Assembly: GCA_001275005.1 (NCBI GenBank)
Contig: JWZX01002495.1
Coordinates: forward strand, 1-29,656
DNA length: 29,656 nucleotides
Origin: Chrysochromulina tobinii
Taxonomy: Eukaryota; Haptophyta; Prymnesiales; Chrysochromulinaceae
Reading direction: 5' to 3'
Positions 7,701-15,936 of this stretch are shown here, in pieces. The position numbers were made by a program, and so were the translations under genes. Position 1 is the stretch's first letter; the number at the start of each line of letters is the position of its first letter. Under the pieces are notes generated by a model. It saw only the letters and a list, made by a program, of their open reading frames with translations. It was not told where the DNA came from and made no database searches.

Positions 7701-9494
7701 TGCTTGCCGCTGCTGCTGCTGCCGATGCTGTTGCTGCTGGTGCTGGTGCTGCTGCTGGTGCTGCTGCTGCTGCTTGAGTTCAAAGGAGAGGGTTCGCTGG
7801 TTGCTGAGCTTGTTCATGCGCTCCTGCTCCACCGCCGCGATCGCGGACTCTTCCTCTTCTGGTGACGTGCCTGATTTGGGCAGCAGCGATGGCCTAATAT
7901 GGGCCGCACATCTCGACGACTCCTGCACCGCCGGCGGCGGCGCAGACGGCGAGTCGGCGAGTACGGGCGACGTCGGTGCGTCCTCGAGCCTCGCCACGGC
8001 ATCGACGTCGGCAGAGGAAGGTGGGCGCACTCGAGCCACTCGAGCCACTCGAGCCGGTCGAGCCTCGAGAGGTCCACGCGGAGCGCTCACTGCGGCGCTC
8101 CGATTCGCCGCCATGCCCCGAAGCATGAATTCTTCGAACTGCTCGGCATCCTCATCCTCGACGTCGGACCCGTATGAGCCGATGGCCGTGCCTGAGGGTG
8201 CCATGCGCGCGGCTGCCGCGGGCTGCCCCAACGTCCGGAGTGTCCGCTCCTCGGCCTCGCCGATGGCGACCGCGCGCGCCGCCTGCTCGGCCTCGGACAC
8301 ACGCGCGACGGAGCCGCTCGGAGCGCCGTAGTGAGCGCTCGACAGGGCGCGACCGCGCGCTTCCGCGGCCGCGCTGGCGGCTTCGGCGGCTGCCACCTCA
8401 CGAGCAGCGGCGCTCATCTCTTCCAGCCACATGGCCGCTTGCTGCTGCGGGCTCTGCGCCACCAGCTTGACCGGCTTGCGCGCCGTGCGCCCGTCGCCGT
8501 CCGGCGCTGTGCCGAGCACCAACGACTCGAGCCAGCGCTTCTGGGAGCGGAGCACCTCGGGTGCCTCGAGTGGCGCCAGCGGCGCAGACGCGTGCGGCGG
8601 CGGCGGCGGCGCAGACGCGTGCGGCGGCGGCGGCGGCGGGATCGGACTGAGGCGCACAGCCGGCTTTCGCGGGTTGTTGGGCACACTGCGCTCTCCGGTG
8701 AGCGGTGGCAAGCTCGGGCAGAGCCCCTGGAGCGAGAGCTGCGTCTTGCCGTTCAAGTGGCTAGGCAAGATGACGGGGCTCATCAGTTGCTCGATCGCGG
8801 GCCTCCAAGCACTCTCCGACGTGTAGAGCTGCACGAGCGCTCGCGCCTCGTCGTCGAGAAACTTGGAGATGACATCCCAAAAGGGCACGAAGAAGGACGG
8901 CAGGTTGATCATGAAGAGCCGGTACAGCCGGTCCGGGTAGTGAGCCGCGTCGTGCGCAGCGAGCGACTGCACGTAGAGCATGAACTTCATCGAAGAGATC
9001 TGCGAGAAGCCGATGCCGTGCAGGTCGACGATCACGGTCCACTGCCCGCGGTGCTCAAGCGAGAACGAGCAGCGCTCGGTGAGCCACTCGTTGTACCGTA
9101 GGCACGTGGCAAAGTCGTTGCCACTCTTCTGCAGCGACGCAAAGTGGCACCGGCCGACGTTCTTGTACAGGACCGGCCGTCCGCTGTAGTCACGCCCGAG
9201 CAGACCATGCGGCAGCTGGGTCATATAAGTGTTCTGCGCGATGGGGGACGGAAAGAGCTGGCGCGCTGGACGTTCCGCGAGCGCCAGCAGGTCGTGCTTC
9301 TCGCGGTACTCGAGGTCCATGCGCATCTGCGCGAAGGCCTTGTCGGCTGTGGCTGCAGTTGTCGCAAACCGTGAGGCAAGCGCCTCGAGACTCTCACCGC
9401 AGCGGTTTTTTTCCGCAGCCGCGAGCAGCTTCTCGTCCTCATGGAGCATGCGTAGGAGCACGGCGCTCGACGCTTTCTCCTGGCTTCGGCCCAT
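4729..9494 (-). CDS. CRAL-TRIO (Sec14-like) lipid-binding domain plus WW domain protein, about 1489 aa, one intron
   Basis: Exon 1 is 9494-5537 and exon 2 is 5240-4729, joined in phase 1 across a 296-bp repeat-filled intron. Residues about 85-255 form a CRAL-TRIO domain: GRDYSGRPVLYKNVG, WTVIVDLHGIG, KFMLYVQSLA, HYPDRLYRLFMINLP, FLDDEARALV and a closing ILPSHLNGK. Family knowledge predicts binding or transfer of a phosphoinositide or other hydrophobic ligand at membranes. Polyproline runs follow (about 283-305) and a Gln/His run (about 573-598). A WW domain at about 638-681 has LPSGW, a central YWHEDG and WERP, all as expected. After it come SAS repeats, about fifteen VLGTAPPG repeats (about 1075-1205) and a PQPP array. 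Exon 2 encodes an acidic, helical tail. The ordered domains are convincing; the repeats are probably disordered linkers. An in-house WW-polyproline interaction is conceivable but speculative. Confidence 0.85.
5241..5536 (-). other. Intron (296 bp) built from a minisatellite and bounded by a 9-bp direct repeat
   Basis: The minus-strand donor reads GAAG|GTGCCC at 5536 and the acceptor GGGCAG|GTGCCC ends at 5241. Splicing joins GAA G to GT GCC CAA, keeping the frame used by both exons. The nine bases AGGTGCCCA occur at each boundary, so the intron looks like an insertion flanked by a duplicated target that itself carries AG|GT. About 260 of its 296 bases are tandem repeat. Confidence 0.75.
5264..5524. 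repeat. 12/10-bp minisatellite (CATCAGAGGTCC / AATCAGAGGTCC / AATCAGAGGT)
   Basis: About twenty near-identical units run head to tail. A higher-order block of 10+12+12+12 = 46 bp occurs about three times before decaying. Because 46 is not a multiple of three, the reading frame shifts every block, as expected for intronic rather than coding sequence. Confidence 0.9.
5761..5824 (-). repeat. 15-bp in-frame repeat encoding PQPPP
   Basis: Units of GGCGGCTGGGGCGGC (plus strand) encode a Pro-Gln-Pro array near the end of exon 1 of the CRAL-TRIO/WW gene. Confidence 0.85.
5881..6262 (-). repeat. 24-bp in-frame repeat, about 15 units, encoding VLGTAPPG
   Basis: The unit on the plus strand is close to GCCGTCCCGAGCACTCCAGG plus CGGC. 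Variants (CTCTAG, CCGGCG, ATGTGG) change single residues to L, R or H but never the frame. This is coding expansion under frame constraint. Confidence 0.9.
6749..6850 (-). repeat. 51-bp duplication in the CRAL-TRIO/WW CDS
   Basis: Two adjacent near-identical copies of a segment beginning GAGGATGGAGTCGCCTCATG encode the duplicated peptide ALHAS(F/A)HHSAHEATPSS. Confidence 0.8.
6978..7224 (-). repeat. 9-bp GAAGCTGAC repeat blocks encoding SASSAS, in a higher-order array
   Basis: Three blocks of tandem GAAGCTGAC are separated by a conserved spacer reading GATTCGAGCC(A/T)TGGAATCC. This yields (S/A)ARIPWLESASSASSA-type modules. The module itself has been copied, so two levels of repetition are present. 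Confidence 0.85.
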
Positions 9495-9689
9495 CGCGCT
9501 GACGCTTTTGAGAACTTGACAATCCTTCTCCTCCCAAACATGGAAACTACATGAAACCCCTCAGGGGGCGTCCTTACATCCTGTGTGCCGCTGGATGAAT
9601 TTGTTTTGCATGCATGCAACCAGTTGAGCTTTCGAAATCGTGGCGGTATCGTGGCGAGCCTTTGCCTCGAGCGCGAGCAGGGATTCAGG
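9495..9689. promoter_or_regulatory. Bidirectional promoter interval between CRAL-TRIO/WW (-) and six-Cys gene (+)
   Basis: 195 bp separate the two start codons. No named element was recognised; the role is inferred from the divergent arrangement. Confidence 0.4.
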
Positions 9690-10088
9690 ATGAATACACT
9701 GTTCATGTCATTATTGATCGCGGTGGCAACGGCAGGTACCGCTGATGAAGATATCGCGATGGTGTGCGATGCGTGCAGGCCTGCCACCAGATGGGCGTAT
9801 GACATCAGGTCACTGGACGAGCGAGCAGCCCTCGAGAGCATCTCATACACGTGCTTCACTCACATCAAGCGAATCTGTTTTGCTTTAGCCTTACAGTCCG
9901 GTGAGGAAATGGAAGATCTGGGCGACGATGCGGTTTGGCCGCCTCCCGGGCACGACGAACTGTTGTTGCAGTTCAGGTTCTGCGCCGGTCACACAGCTCA
10001 ACATAGGGACGAACTGTCGATGGCAGCCATCATGCGTTTGGGGCAGTTTCTTATCAGCGACTGCAGCCACAGGCAAGACGAGCTCTAG
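9690..10088 (+). CDS. Small secretory six-cysteine protein with C-terminal QDEL (possible ER-resident)
   Basis: The protein is 132 residues from the first ATG of the frame. MNTLFMSLLIAVATAGTADE reads as a cleavable signal peptide. The mature part has six cysteines spaced C-x2-C-x25-C-x7-C-x34-C-x26-C, starting VCDACRPATRW. The protein ends HRQDEL, close to the KDEL/HDEL retrieval signal that keeps soluble proteins in the ER lumen. The CxxC near the N-terminus, the alpha-helical filler and the xDEL end are loosely reminiscent of Canopy/saposin-like ER proteins. The spacing does not match closely enough to assign that family. A GTGAGG at 9901 could serve as a donor, but splicing to nearby AGs destroys the QDEL frame, so the unspliced model is kept. 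Codon use is less GC-rich than in neighbouring genes. Confidence 0.5.
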   Translation: MNTLFMSLLIAVATAGTADEDIAMVCDACRPATRWAYDIRSLDERAALESISYTCFTHIKRICFALALQSGEEMEDLGDDAVWPPPGHDELLLQFRFCAGHTAQHRDELSMAAIMRLGQFLISDCSHRQDEL

Positions 10089-10674
10089 CTGGTAGCTGCA
10101 CAGTCTCCGAGCGTACTCACCTTCCATCGAATAATTTTGCATTGCGCGTGAGTTGCCGTCTTCTTCATATCTTCAAATGGGGCGGCTGCACATCGATCAT
10201 CGTTCATCGACTAATCATCGACCACAGCGAGCAGGGCTCCTGCGGCGAACAAGGATGTTGGCCGGCCCGGCGCGGCCCCAACACCCATGCTCTCCGGACA
10301 CCGGACACCGGTCACAGTCGAGTCCTTCTGAAGAAATGCTGGTGCTCGGGCCTCGGCGCCGGCGCGAGCGGCGTATTCCATTCGGCAAACGTAATGCGAT
10401 ATGTGACACAACTGTTTCAGTAGTAATATTCACGTGGTGATGGTTCCTCAAAAATAATATGCACTACGCCGCATCCGGAGGTGAGCCGGGCCCGTCGGCC
10501 AATGGCCGGCGGCGCACAGGGTTGCGCACAAATCACTGCGTCAGTGTCACATGTAGTCGGCGCGAGATTTTGACCTTGGAGGAGGGTTTCAACACTCAGG
10601 TAATAATTACCCTATGGAGTATGGTGTTTCTACATAGTGTGTAGACATTAGAGACGGTACGGTACTAAACGTCA
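10089..10674. other. Convergent 3' spacer, no recognisable gene
   Basis: 586 bp lie between the six-Cys gene and the FkbM-type gene. The stretch is of mixed composition with AT-rich patches (for example near 10425-10460 and 10600-10670). Short open frames on both strands show no motif. GGTACGGTACT near 10656-10666 resembles a TACCGG(T/A)-like word also seen in other intergenic regions. Confidence 0.4.
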
Positions 10675-11689
10675 TCACGGCCAGTGGTGCGCGTAGACAC
10701 CCGCGTCTCGGAGCGACTGGTACATTTGCGTGGCGTTCTCCAACGTATAGAAGCACCAGAACTGCGGCGTGCGGCACCACTTGTACGTGTGCATCATGTA
10801 AGGATGGCCATAGTGCACCTCAAGCATGATCTCATCAATGAGCGCATGCGTCCCGTCGACAAGCAGCGTCTCAACGATGTCGAACTCATACCCCTCCACG
10901 TCCATCTTGACGACGACCGCGTCGGCTGGCTGCAGGCCGAGCATCGTCTCCAAGAAGTCGGAGAAGCCGATCGTCGGAGGCGTCGTCTCTGGTTTCGAGC
11001 GAGAACCAATGAATGCCTGCATGAAGAAGTGGCGACGCGAAAAGGTTGCCGCACGGGCGGGGTGCATGCCCTGTTTAGTGAGGAGGCGCACGAGCTCGTC
11101 GTGCGGCGGCAGCTTGTAGAGGCCAGCGACGGCTTCAAAGGCTGAGCGGGGTCGAGCGAGACTCGATCCAGCGAACGTTACATAGCCAGTCATCGAGCGA
11201 GGCCGATGGGAGAGTTCTGTGATGAGCACTACCGTAATACTCATCAAAGTCGAGGAGAGGCGGGTACAACTTCAACATCGAGAGGAAACCAACCTTGGAA
11301 TCGAATTGTCTCGCTCCGATGTCGAGATACACCTTCCGGCGGCAGTTGGAGAAGTTGGCGTGGTATCCGAGGAAGTGAGGAGGCACACGCTTAAAGTAGC
11401 TCCTCGGCCCATTCAGTGGGCCGCGAAAATGACCAGCTGGCCACAGCTGCTCGAGTGTGCTTAAGCTCGTCTCTCTGGGACAGGCTTTCGGATTGCGCCA
11501 CCGACGGTGATGCGCCGGGGTCGTGCCCTTCCAACGGCGCGCCACCTCCATTTGCTCCTTTTCCGCGTTACCGCACGAGACGGGCGGATGGCCAGCTGCA
11601 GCATACACTGCCTGCACGCGCGGCTCGCAAGGGTTCTGCGCGTGCAGGCTGCCAAGGAGGCCAAACAGTGCGAACCTGTGCGCGTGCAT
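10675..11689 (-). CDS. FkbM-family SAM-dependent methyltransferase, secretory-pathway type, two exons
   Basis: Exon 1 is 11689-11233 and exon 2 is 11141-10675, giving 307 residues. MHAHRFALFGLLGSLHAQNP suggests a short signal peptide. Motif I is VYLDIGARQFDS (120-131). After the exon junction comes YAFEAVAGLYKLPP, the motif II acidic position at the end of strand beta-2. The FkbM signature VVVKMDVEGYEFDIVETL follows at about 228-245, then a C-terminal HYGHPYM segment. Donor TACG|GTAGTG and acceptor CTCAG|CC enclose a 91-bp intron; the splice rebuilds an uninterrupted Rossmann core in phase 1. Family members O-methylate sugars, lipids or small molecules. The substrate here is unknown; a glycan substrate in the secretory pathway is a reasonable guess. 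The start is the first ATG of the frame. Confidence 0.85.
11142..11232 (-). other. Intron (91 bp) in the FkbM-type gene
   Basis: GTAGTG donor and CCCCGCTCAG acceptor on the minus strand. A TGAC/TAAC-like branch region lies inside. Without splicing the frame stops before the FkbM signature. Confidence 0.8.
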
Positions 11690-12257
11690 GAGCCGGGCCG
11701 CGGCCGATCCCGCGTAAAATGAGCGAAAAAGCACATCTTGACGCTTACGACGCTTTTACTCTAGGACTTAAGGTCGGTCGGTCGTTACCCGCGGCCTTAC
11801 GGCTACACACGAACAAGACGCAAGCGTGCATAGAACCGGCGCGTATGTGACTCAGTATGCTTCATGTACACAGTATGAGGTCGCGAAGGTCGCGAATACA
11901 CGATCGCGCCCCAACAACAATCAACAAACCATCTCCACACACACTACGCGCGGTGACTAGACACTATTGCGCGGGCCATATTCGCATTTGGGGCCCATAG
12001 GCTCCGGAAGGCAGGTGCCCTCCATTTCTTGGGGGATCAAAGAGCGTTGTGGTCGTGGCAGCCGCGTCGCCAGCTTCGCGTGTGTGTCCGTGTGCCAGCC
12101 GGTGTGAGCGCGCGAGCGGGCGGAGCTCTGGAGCCTGGAGGGGAGGCGTCTCGCGACGTGAGACAAAAGACACGTTCGCGGGCCATTGCGATGGTTAACG
12201 CACCACGACACAACCATCAACCACCAGGTCCACAACCCAACATGCAGGGCACCACAA
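11690..12257. other. Spacer upstream of FkbM-type gene and downstream of CFAP36-like gene
   Basis: 568 bp contain the 5' flank of the FkbM gene and the 3' flank of the CFAP36-like gene, both on the minus strand. A minus-strand open frame at 11957-12235 is rich in His, Arg and Trp and resembles nothing known. I see no supported gene or RNA. Confidence 0.4.
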
Positions 12258-14828
12258 TCATGCTGCTGTCATCTTTACCATGCACAGCAGGTCGTCAAGC
12301 AGCCGCTCTTCTTGATCCTCGCGCAGCCTTCGCTCGGCCTCGTCGAGATCGCGCCGCACCGGCGCCGCCGAGTCCTGCACGTCCAGCGCCGCTCCCTCGC
12401 AGCCCGTGCTTGGTACGTCGTCCGTCGACCGGGGCGGCTGCGACGGCGACTCGCCCTGTTGCGCGTCGTCCGTCGACCGGGGCGGCTGCGACGGCGACTC
12501 GCCCTGTTGCGCGTCGTCCGTCGACCGGGGCGGCTGCGACGGCGACTCGCCCTGTTGTGCGTCGAGCATTTCCCGACGCGCGTGCAGCTTCCGGCGCGCG
12601 TACTGCTCCCGCTCGTACTCGAAAGCGCTCCGGAAGCCATCCGGCGGGAGTGGACCATCCGGCCCTTGACCATCCTGCTCATCAGCCTCTTGCCCCATAA
12701 CGCCCGTCCACCATCGGCGCGCCCACGGCCTGTCTTGAGCGCTGTCTTGAGCGCCGCCCGCCGCCTCGTCGCCTGACGCGCCGGCGGCGCTCGCCACCAA
12801 GCCCATTGCCGCTTCCACTGGCAGCACACAGTCTGGGCGCAGGGCACGCACATCGAAGCCCTCCTCGTGATACACGGGAGGCGCGAGCGGTGCGCGGCGA
12901 CGCGGGCGGCCGCCGTCGTCAAGGGCCATCGAAGAGGCGCTGGGGGCGCCGAAAGCCTCGGCCGCCTCTTTGATGGCCGCCTCCTCCTCCGCCAATGCAG
13001 CCTCCGCCGCCAATGCAGCCTCCGCTGCTGCTTCAGCCTCCGCTGCTTCCGCGGCCGCTGCCTCTGCGGCCGCTGCCGCTGCCTCTGCGGCCGCTGCCGC
13101 TGCCTCTGCGGCCGCTGCCGCTGCGGCCGCTGCCTCATCTGCGGCCGCTGCCTCTGCGGCCGCTGCCTCATCTGCGGCCGCTGCCTCTGCGGCCGCTGCC
13201 TCATCTGCGGCCGCTGCCTCATCTGCGGCCGCTGCCGCTGCCTCTACGGCCGCTGCCTCTGCGGCCGCTGCCTCATCCGCGGCTGCGGCCGCTGCCTCTG
13301 CGGCCGCTGCCTCTGCGGCCGCTGCCTCTGCGGCCGCTGCCTCTGCGGCCGCTGCCTCATCTGCGGCTGCGGCCGCTGCCTCTGCGGCCGCTGCCTCTGC
13401 GGCGGCCGCTACCTCCTCTGCGGCTTCCTCCTTGCTCATCAGGACAAGCCGCTGGCCTCGGTCTGGCTGTCGGTCTGGCTGGGCCGGCGAGAGCTGCCCT
13501 ATCGAGAGCCACTCACTCTGCCCACGCAGCGAGCACGCCAGCGCAGCTGCCGCCTCCTCCGCCTCGGGCTCGGGCTGCAATCGATCAACGATCGGGGGCT
13601 CTGCGGCAGGACGCTCAAGATGACGCTCACGCTGCATTCGGTTACACGGCCTCCACCAGGGAGACAATGTGGAAGTCGCTTCAGCCTCGATCTCCAGGTT
13701 GCGCTGCACCATCATCTGCTTGAAGGAGACGAAGTCATCGACGGCCAGGAGTTGCTCGAGCACGCCTTGGCCCACGTCTGTGGTTGTGAACTCTGCACAG
13801 AGTTTGACGAACTCGTGCTTCGTCGTCCCCAGGTCGGACAGGAACCTCTCGATCAGCGAATCTGCCATGTCACGGTAGGCGTTAAAGATGTCATGGGTGA
13901 GTTCATGCTCCTCGTCAGAGCCAAACACGAGGCAGTTGCCGTCCATGAAGTTCCCGACGGGCACGGTCCAGTCAGGGCTCCTGAGGAAGCCGGTCAACGC
14001 GTCGAAGAGCCACACCGAGTCTCCCGTGGTCTCCACCGCCGCTTCGGCCTCCGCCGCCGCTTTGGTCTCCACCGCCGCTTTGGCCTTGGCCTCCTCCGCC
14101 GCCTGCACCTCCACCTGTAGCCGAGCGCGGTCGAGATCAGCAAACGCGCGATTCGCCTCGGCCTCCGCCTCGGCTTCGCCGCGCAGATTGAGACCCCAGA
14201 TATGCGCACGCAGCTCCTCCTTCTCGTGCGAGGACGGCATGCCGCGGCCCTCGCCTCGCTCGCGAAGCTGCCGGTGGCGGCATCGGCAGAGTGCTGCAAA
14301 GGCGCTGTAGTCCTCCGCCGCCCGCACGTGCGCAAGGATGGCCTGCGCCGCCTCAGCCGCGAGCGTTGCACCCACGCGCTCGGCGAAGCGTGAGGGCGCC
14401 ACGTTAGCCTCCTCGGCGGCGAGAGCGTCGGCGACGCGCTGTGCAAAGTCTGCCTCGCTCAGCCCCGAGTCGGTGGCGGCGGCAGAGAGGCAGCGCTCAA
14501 AGAGTTCGACGTATTGGGCGTGCACTTCGGTGCAGCAGAGAGGTTGTTCGGCGTGCTCGTCCTCCGGAAAGAGCTCGCAGTACTGGGTGATGAAACGATG
14601 GAGGGCGGAATAGTGCTTGCCGTGAGAGAGGATATCAAGCACGTCGAGGAGGATCGAGTCAGCGTCATCAGCGGCGCCGGGATTGCCAGATTCGGGTCGC
14701 GAGAGCCAGGGCGCCGACATGAACGTATTGCTGGGTCGATTAGACCTTGCTTGTATTGCTGCGCCAACGACGACGCCGCCGGCAGCGACGGCTAGCGTTC
14801 CACCCATTGTGTTCACGTGTAGAGGCAT
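12258..14828 (-). CDS. CFAP36 (CCDC104)-like protein with BART domain(s) and long Ala/Glu insert
   Basis: Residues about 275-385 match the BART-like domain of CFAP36: FLRSPDWTVPVGNF, a Cys-x-Val-Phe, HELTHDIFNAYRDMAD, GQGVLEQLLAVDDFVSFK and MMVQRNLEIEAEA. In animals CFAP36 is a ciliary protein that binds ARL3/ARL2-type GTPases. The far C-terminus has a charged helix, EREQYARRKLHARREML, resembling the CFAP36 coiled coil. Residues about 52-186 look like a second, diverged BART copy (CELFPEDEHAEQ, TEVHAQYVELFERCL, AEDYSAFAALC). Between the core and the tail is an (A)nE insert of about 135 residues plus a 16-residue repeat present three times. The ATG at 14828 is the first in frame; the next, at 14807 and 14720, would drop a hydrophobic Ala/Gly/Val stretch (18-35) that may not be native. 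At about 856 residues it is more than twice the human length. Confidence 0.78.
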   Translation of the reverse strand: MPLHVNTMGGTLAVAAGGVVVGAAIQARSNRPSNTFMSAPWLSRPESGNPGAADDADSILLDVLDILSHGKHYSALHRFITQYCELFPEDEHAEQPLCCTEVHAQYVELFERCLSAAATDSGLSEADFAQRVADALAAEEANVAPSRFAERVGATLAAEAAQAILAHVRAAEDYSAFAALCRCRHRQLRERGEGRGMPSSHEKEELRAHIWGLNLRGEAEAEAEANRAFADLDRARLQVEVQAAEEAKAKAAVETKAAAEAEAAVETTGDSVWLFDALTGFLRSPDWTVPVGNFMDGNCLVFGSDEEHELTHDIFNAYRDMADSLIERFLSDLGTTKHEFVKLCAEFTTTDVGQGVLEQLLAVDDFVSFKQMMVQRNLEIEAEATSTLSPWWRPCNRMQRERHLERPAAEPPIVDRLQPEPEAEEAAAALACSLRGQSEWLSIGQLSPAQPDRQPDRGQRLVLMSKEEAAEEVAAAAEAAAAEAAAAAADEAAAAEAAAAEAAAAEAAAAEAAAAAADEAAAAEAAAVEAAAAAADEAAAADEAAAAEAAAADEAAAAEAAAADEAAAAAAAAAEAAAAAAEAAAAAAEAAAAEAAEAEAAAEAALAAEAALAEEEAAIKEAAEAFGAPSASSMALDDGGRPRRRAPLAPPVYHEEGFDVRALRPDCVLPVEAAMGLVASAAGASGDEAAGGAQDSAQDRPWARRWWTGVMGQEADEQDGQGPDGPLPPDGFRSAFEYEREQYARRKLHARREMLDAQQGESPSQPPRSTDDAQQGESPSQPPRSTDDAQQGESPSQPPRSTDDVPSTGCEGAALDVQDSAAPVRRDLDEAERRLREDQEERLLDDLLCMVKMTAA
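12415..12558 (-). repeat. 48-bp perfect or near-perfect triplication in the CFAP36-like CDS
   Basis: Three copies of a unit beginning GTCCGTCGACCGGGGCGGCT encode DAQQGESPSQPPRSTD each time. The near identity indicates recent expansion. Confidence 0.9.
13015..13420 (-). repeat. 12/15/18-bp array rich in GCGGCCGC, encoding AAAAAEA
   Basis: The core unit TCTGCGGCCGCTGCC and variants encode alternating Ala runs and single Glu or Asp. Roughly twenty NotI octamers (GCGGCCGC) fall within about 370 bp. The frame is kept throughout. Confidence 0.9.
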
Positions 14829-14997
14829 CTCTTTTATCCGCCTCGATGAAACTCTCAAATACGGCCTCGAATTTAGTAAATGCGGAAACGCCCAAATCGG
14901 CGCTCAGAGCCGTCGATATGCCGAAGAGCTCCTCGCTATCCCTCGTGTGGTGGCTTACGGAGTCCAACCCTGCACCGTTCTTGGTACAGTAGACACG
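14829..14997. promoter_or_regulatory. Bidirectional promoter interval between CFAP36-like (-) and GLYR1-like (+) genes
   Basis: 169 bp, with an AT-richer stretch at about 14845-14885. TTGGTACAGTAGACACG precedes the GLYR1-like ATG. The role is inferred from position only. Confidence 0.4.
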
Positions 14998-15936
14998 ATG
15001 CTGCTGCTCAACACCCTTTTTGCGCTCGCGCTATCCACCGCCGATCCTGTCGGCTTCATCGGCTTGGGCATCATGGGCCAGGGTATGGCCCGCAGGTTGC
15101 TGTCGCTCCCGCGTCCTCTGCACGTGTGGTCTCGCAACCATGAGGTGACGAAGGCGATTGCCGCTCAGTATCCTGGCATGATCACCATCGCTGCATCGCC
15201 AGCGGCCGTCATCGACGCGTGCGAGCGTACCTATCTCATGCTCTCGACGCCAGAGGTGTGTGAGGAGGTTTACACCATGGAATCTGGCGTTCTAGAGGGC
15301 TGCCGCCCCGGTAAGGCGATCATCGACTGCGCCACGCTCCGTCCAGAGGACATGGCTTCGCTCGGTGAGCGCGTGCGCGCGCGCGGAGGCTCTTTTGTGG
15401 AGGCGCCCGTGAGCGGCTCCAAGGCGCCCGCCGCAAATGGCGCCTTAATTTTCATGTGCGCGGGCGACAAAGCAACCTTTGAGGCGGCTGAGGCGGAGCT
15501 GGGTGTGATGGGCAAGAAGTCGGTGTTCTGCAGCGAGACGGTCGGCGCCGCCACGCAGATGAAGCTCGTGGTCAATCTGATCATGGGCACGCAGCTGGTA
15601 GCCCTCGCTGAGGGCCTCGTGCTCGCCGACAAGCTCAATCTGAGCTCGAAGGACGTGCAGGCGGTCCTCGACCAAGGTGCGATGGCCTCACCCATGGTCG
15701 CGCTTAAGGGTCCGCTGATGGCCAAGCACGATTACTCAACGGCATTCCCCCTCAAGTACGCGCTCAAGGACATGCGCTTTGCGCTCAGCCTTGAGGAAGC
15801 GCCCGAGCTGCCCGTATCCGCGGCGGCCACTGCGCTGTACGCGGCCGCCGATGATGAGGGCGGCTTGGGCGACGCTGACTTTTGCGCCGTCATGGAGGCG
15901 GCGCGAGGAGCGATCGGCGAGAAGCGTGAATGTTAG
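14998..15936 (+). CDS. GLYR1: Glyoxylate / succinic semialdehyde reductase (beta-hydroxyacid dehydrogenase family)
   Basis: The enzyme is 312 residues and predicted to reduce glyoxylate to glycolate and succinic semialdehyde to 4-hydroxybutyrate with NADPH, a detoxification step tied to photorespiration and GABA metabolism. The Rossmann signature GFIGLGIMG is at 19-27. The substrate-binding segment FVEAPVSGSKAPAANGAL is at 133-150. The catalytic lysine is K189 in ATQMKLVVNLIMG. LAEGLVLADK, DQGAMASPM and the C-terminal AFPLKYALKDMRFAL segment all match plant GLYR1 in order and spacing. The N-terminus MLLLNTLFALALSTADP is hydrophobic and signal-like, leaving only a few residues before the nucleotide-binding strand. 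No transit peptide is visible after it, so the compartment is uncertain. The frame is open further upstream, but 14998 is the ATG that fits family length. Confidence 0.93.
   Translation: MLLLNTLFALALSTADPVGFIGLGIMGQGMARRLLSLPRPLHVWSRNHEVTKAIAAQYPGMITIAASPAAVIDACERTYLMLSTPEVCEEVYTMESGVLEGCRPGKAIIDCATLRPEDMASLGERVRARGGSFVEAPVSGSKAPAANGALIFMCAGDKATFEAAEAELGVMGKKSVFCSETVGAATQMKLVVNLIMGTQLVALAEGLVLADKLNLSSKDVQAVLDQGAMASPMVALKGPLMAKHDYSTAFPLKYALKDMRFALSLEEAPELPVSAAATALYAAADDEGGLGDADFCAVMEAARGAIGEKREC

Noticed and set aside
10105-10142. Orphan minus-strand AAGGTGAGTACG, a near-ideal splice donor after an ATG
   Set aside because: No matching acceptor leads to a sensible minus-strand exon, and the site lies just past the end of the plus-strand six-Cys gene.
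12867-14120. Plus-strand frames giving (CGRCLCGRC)n, poly-Ala or Pro-Leu arrays, possible Cys-rich protein
   Set aside because: They are reverse-complement readings of the Ala/Glu repeat inside the CFAP36-like gene; there is no signal or domain outside the repeat.
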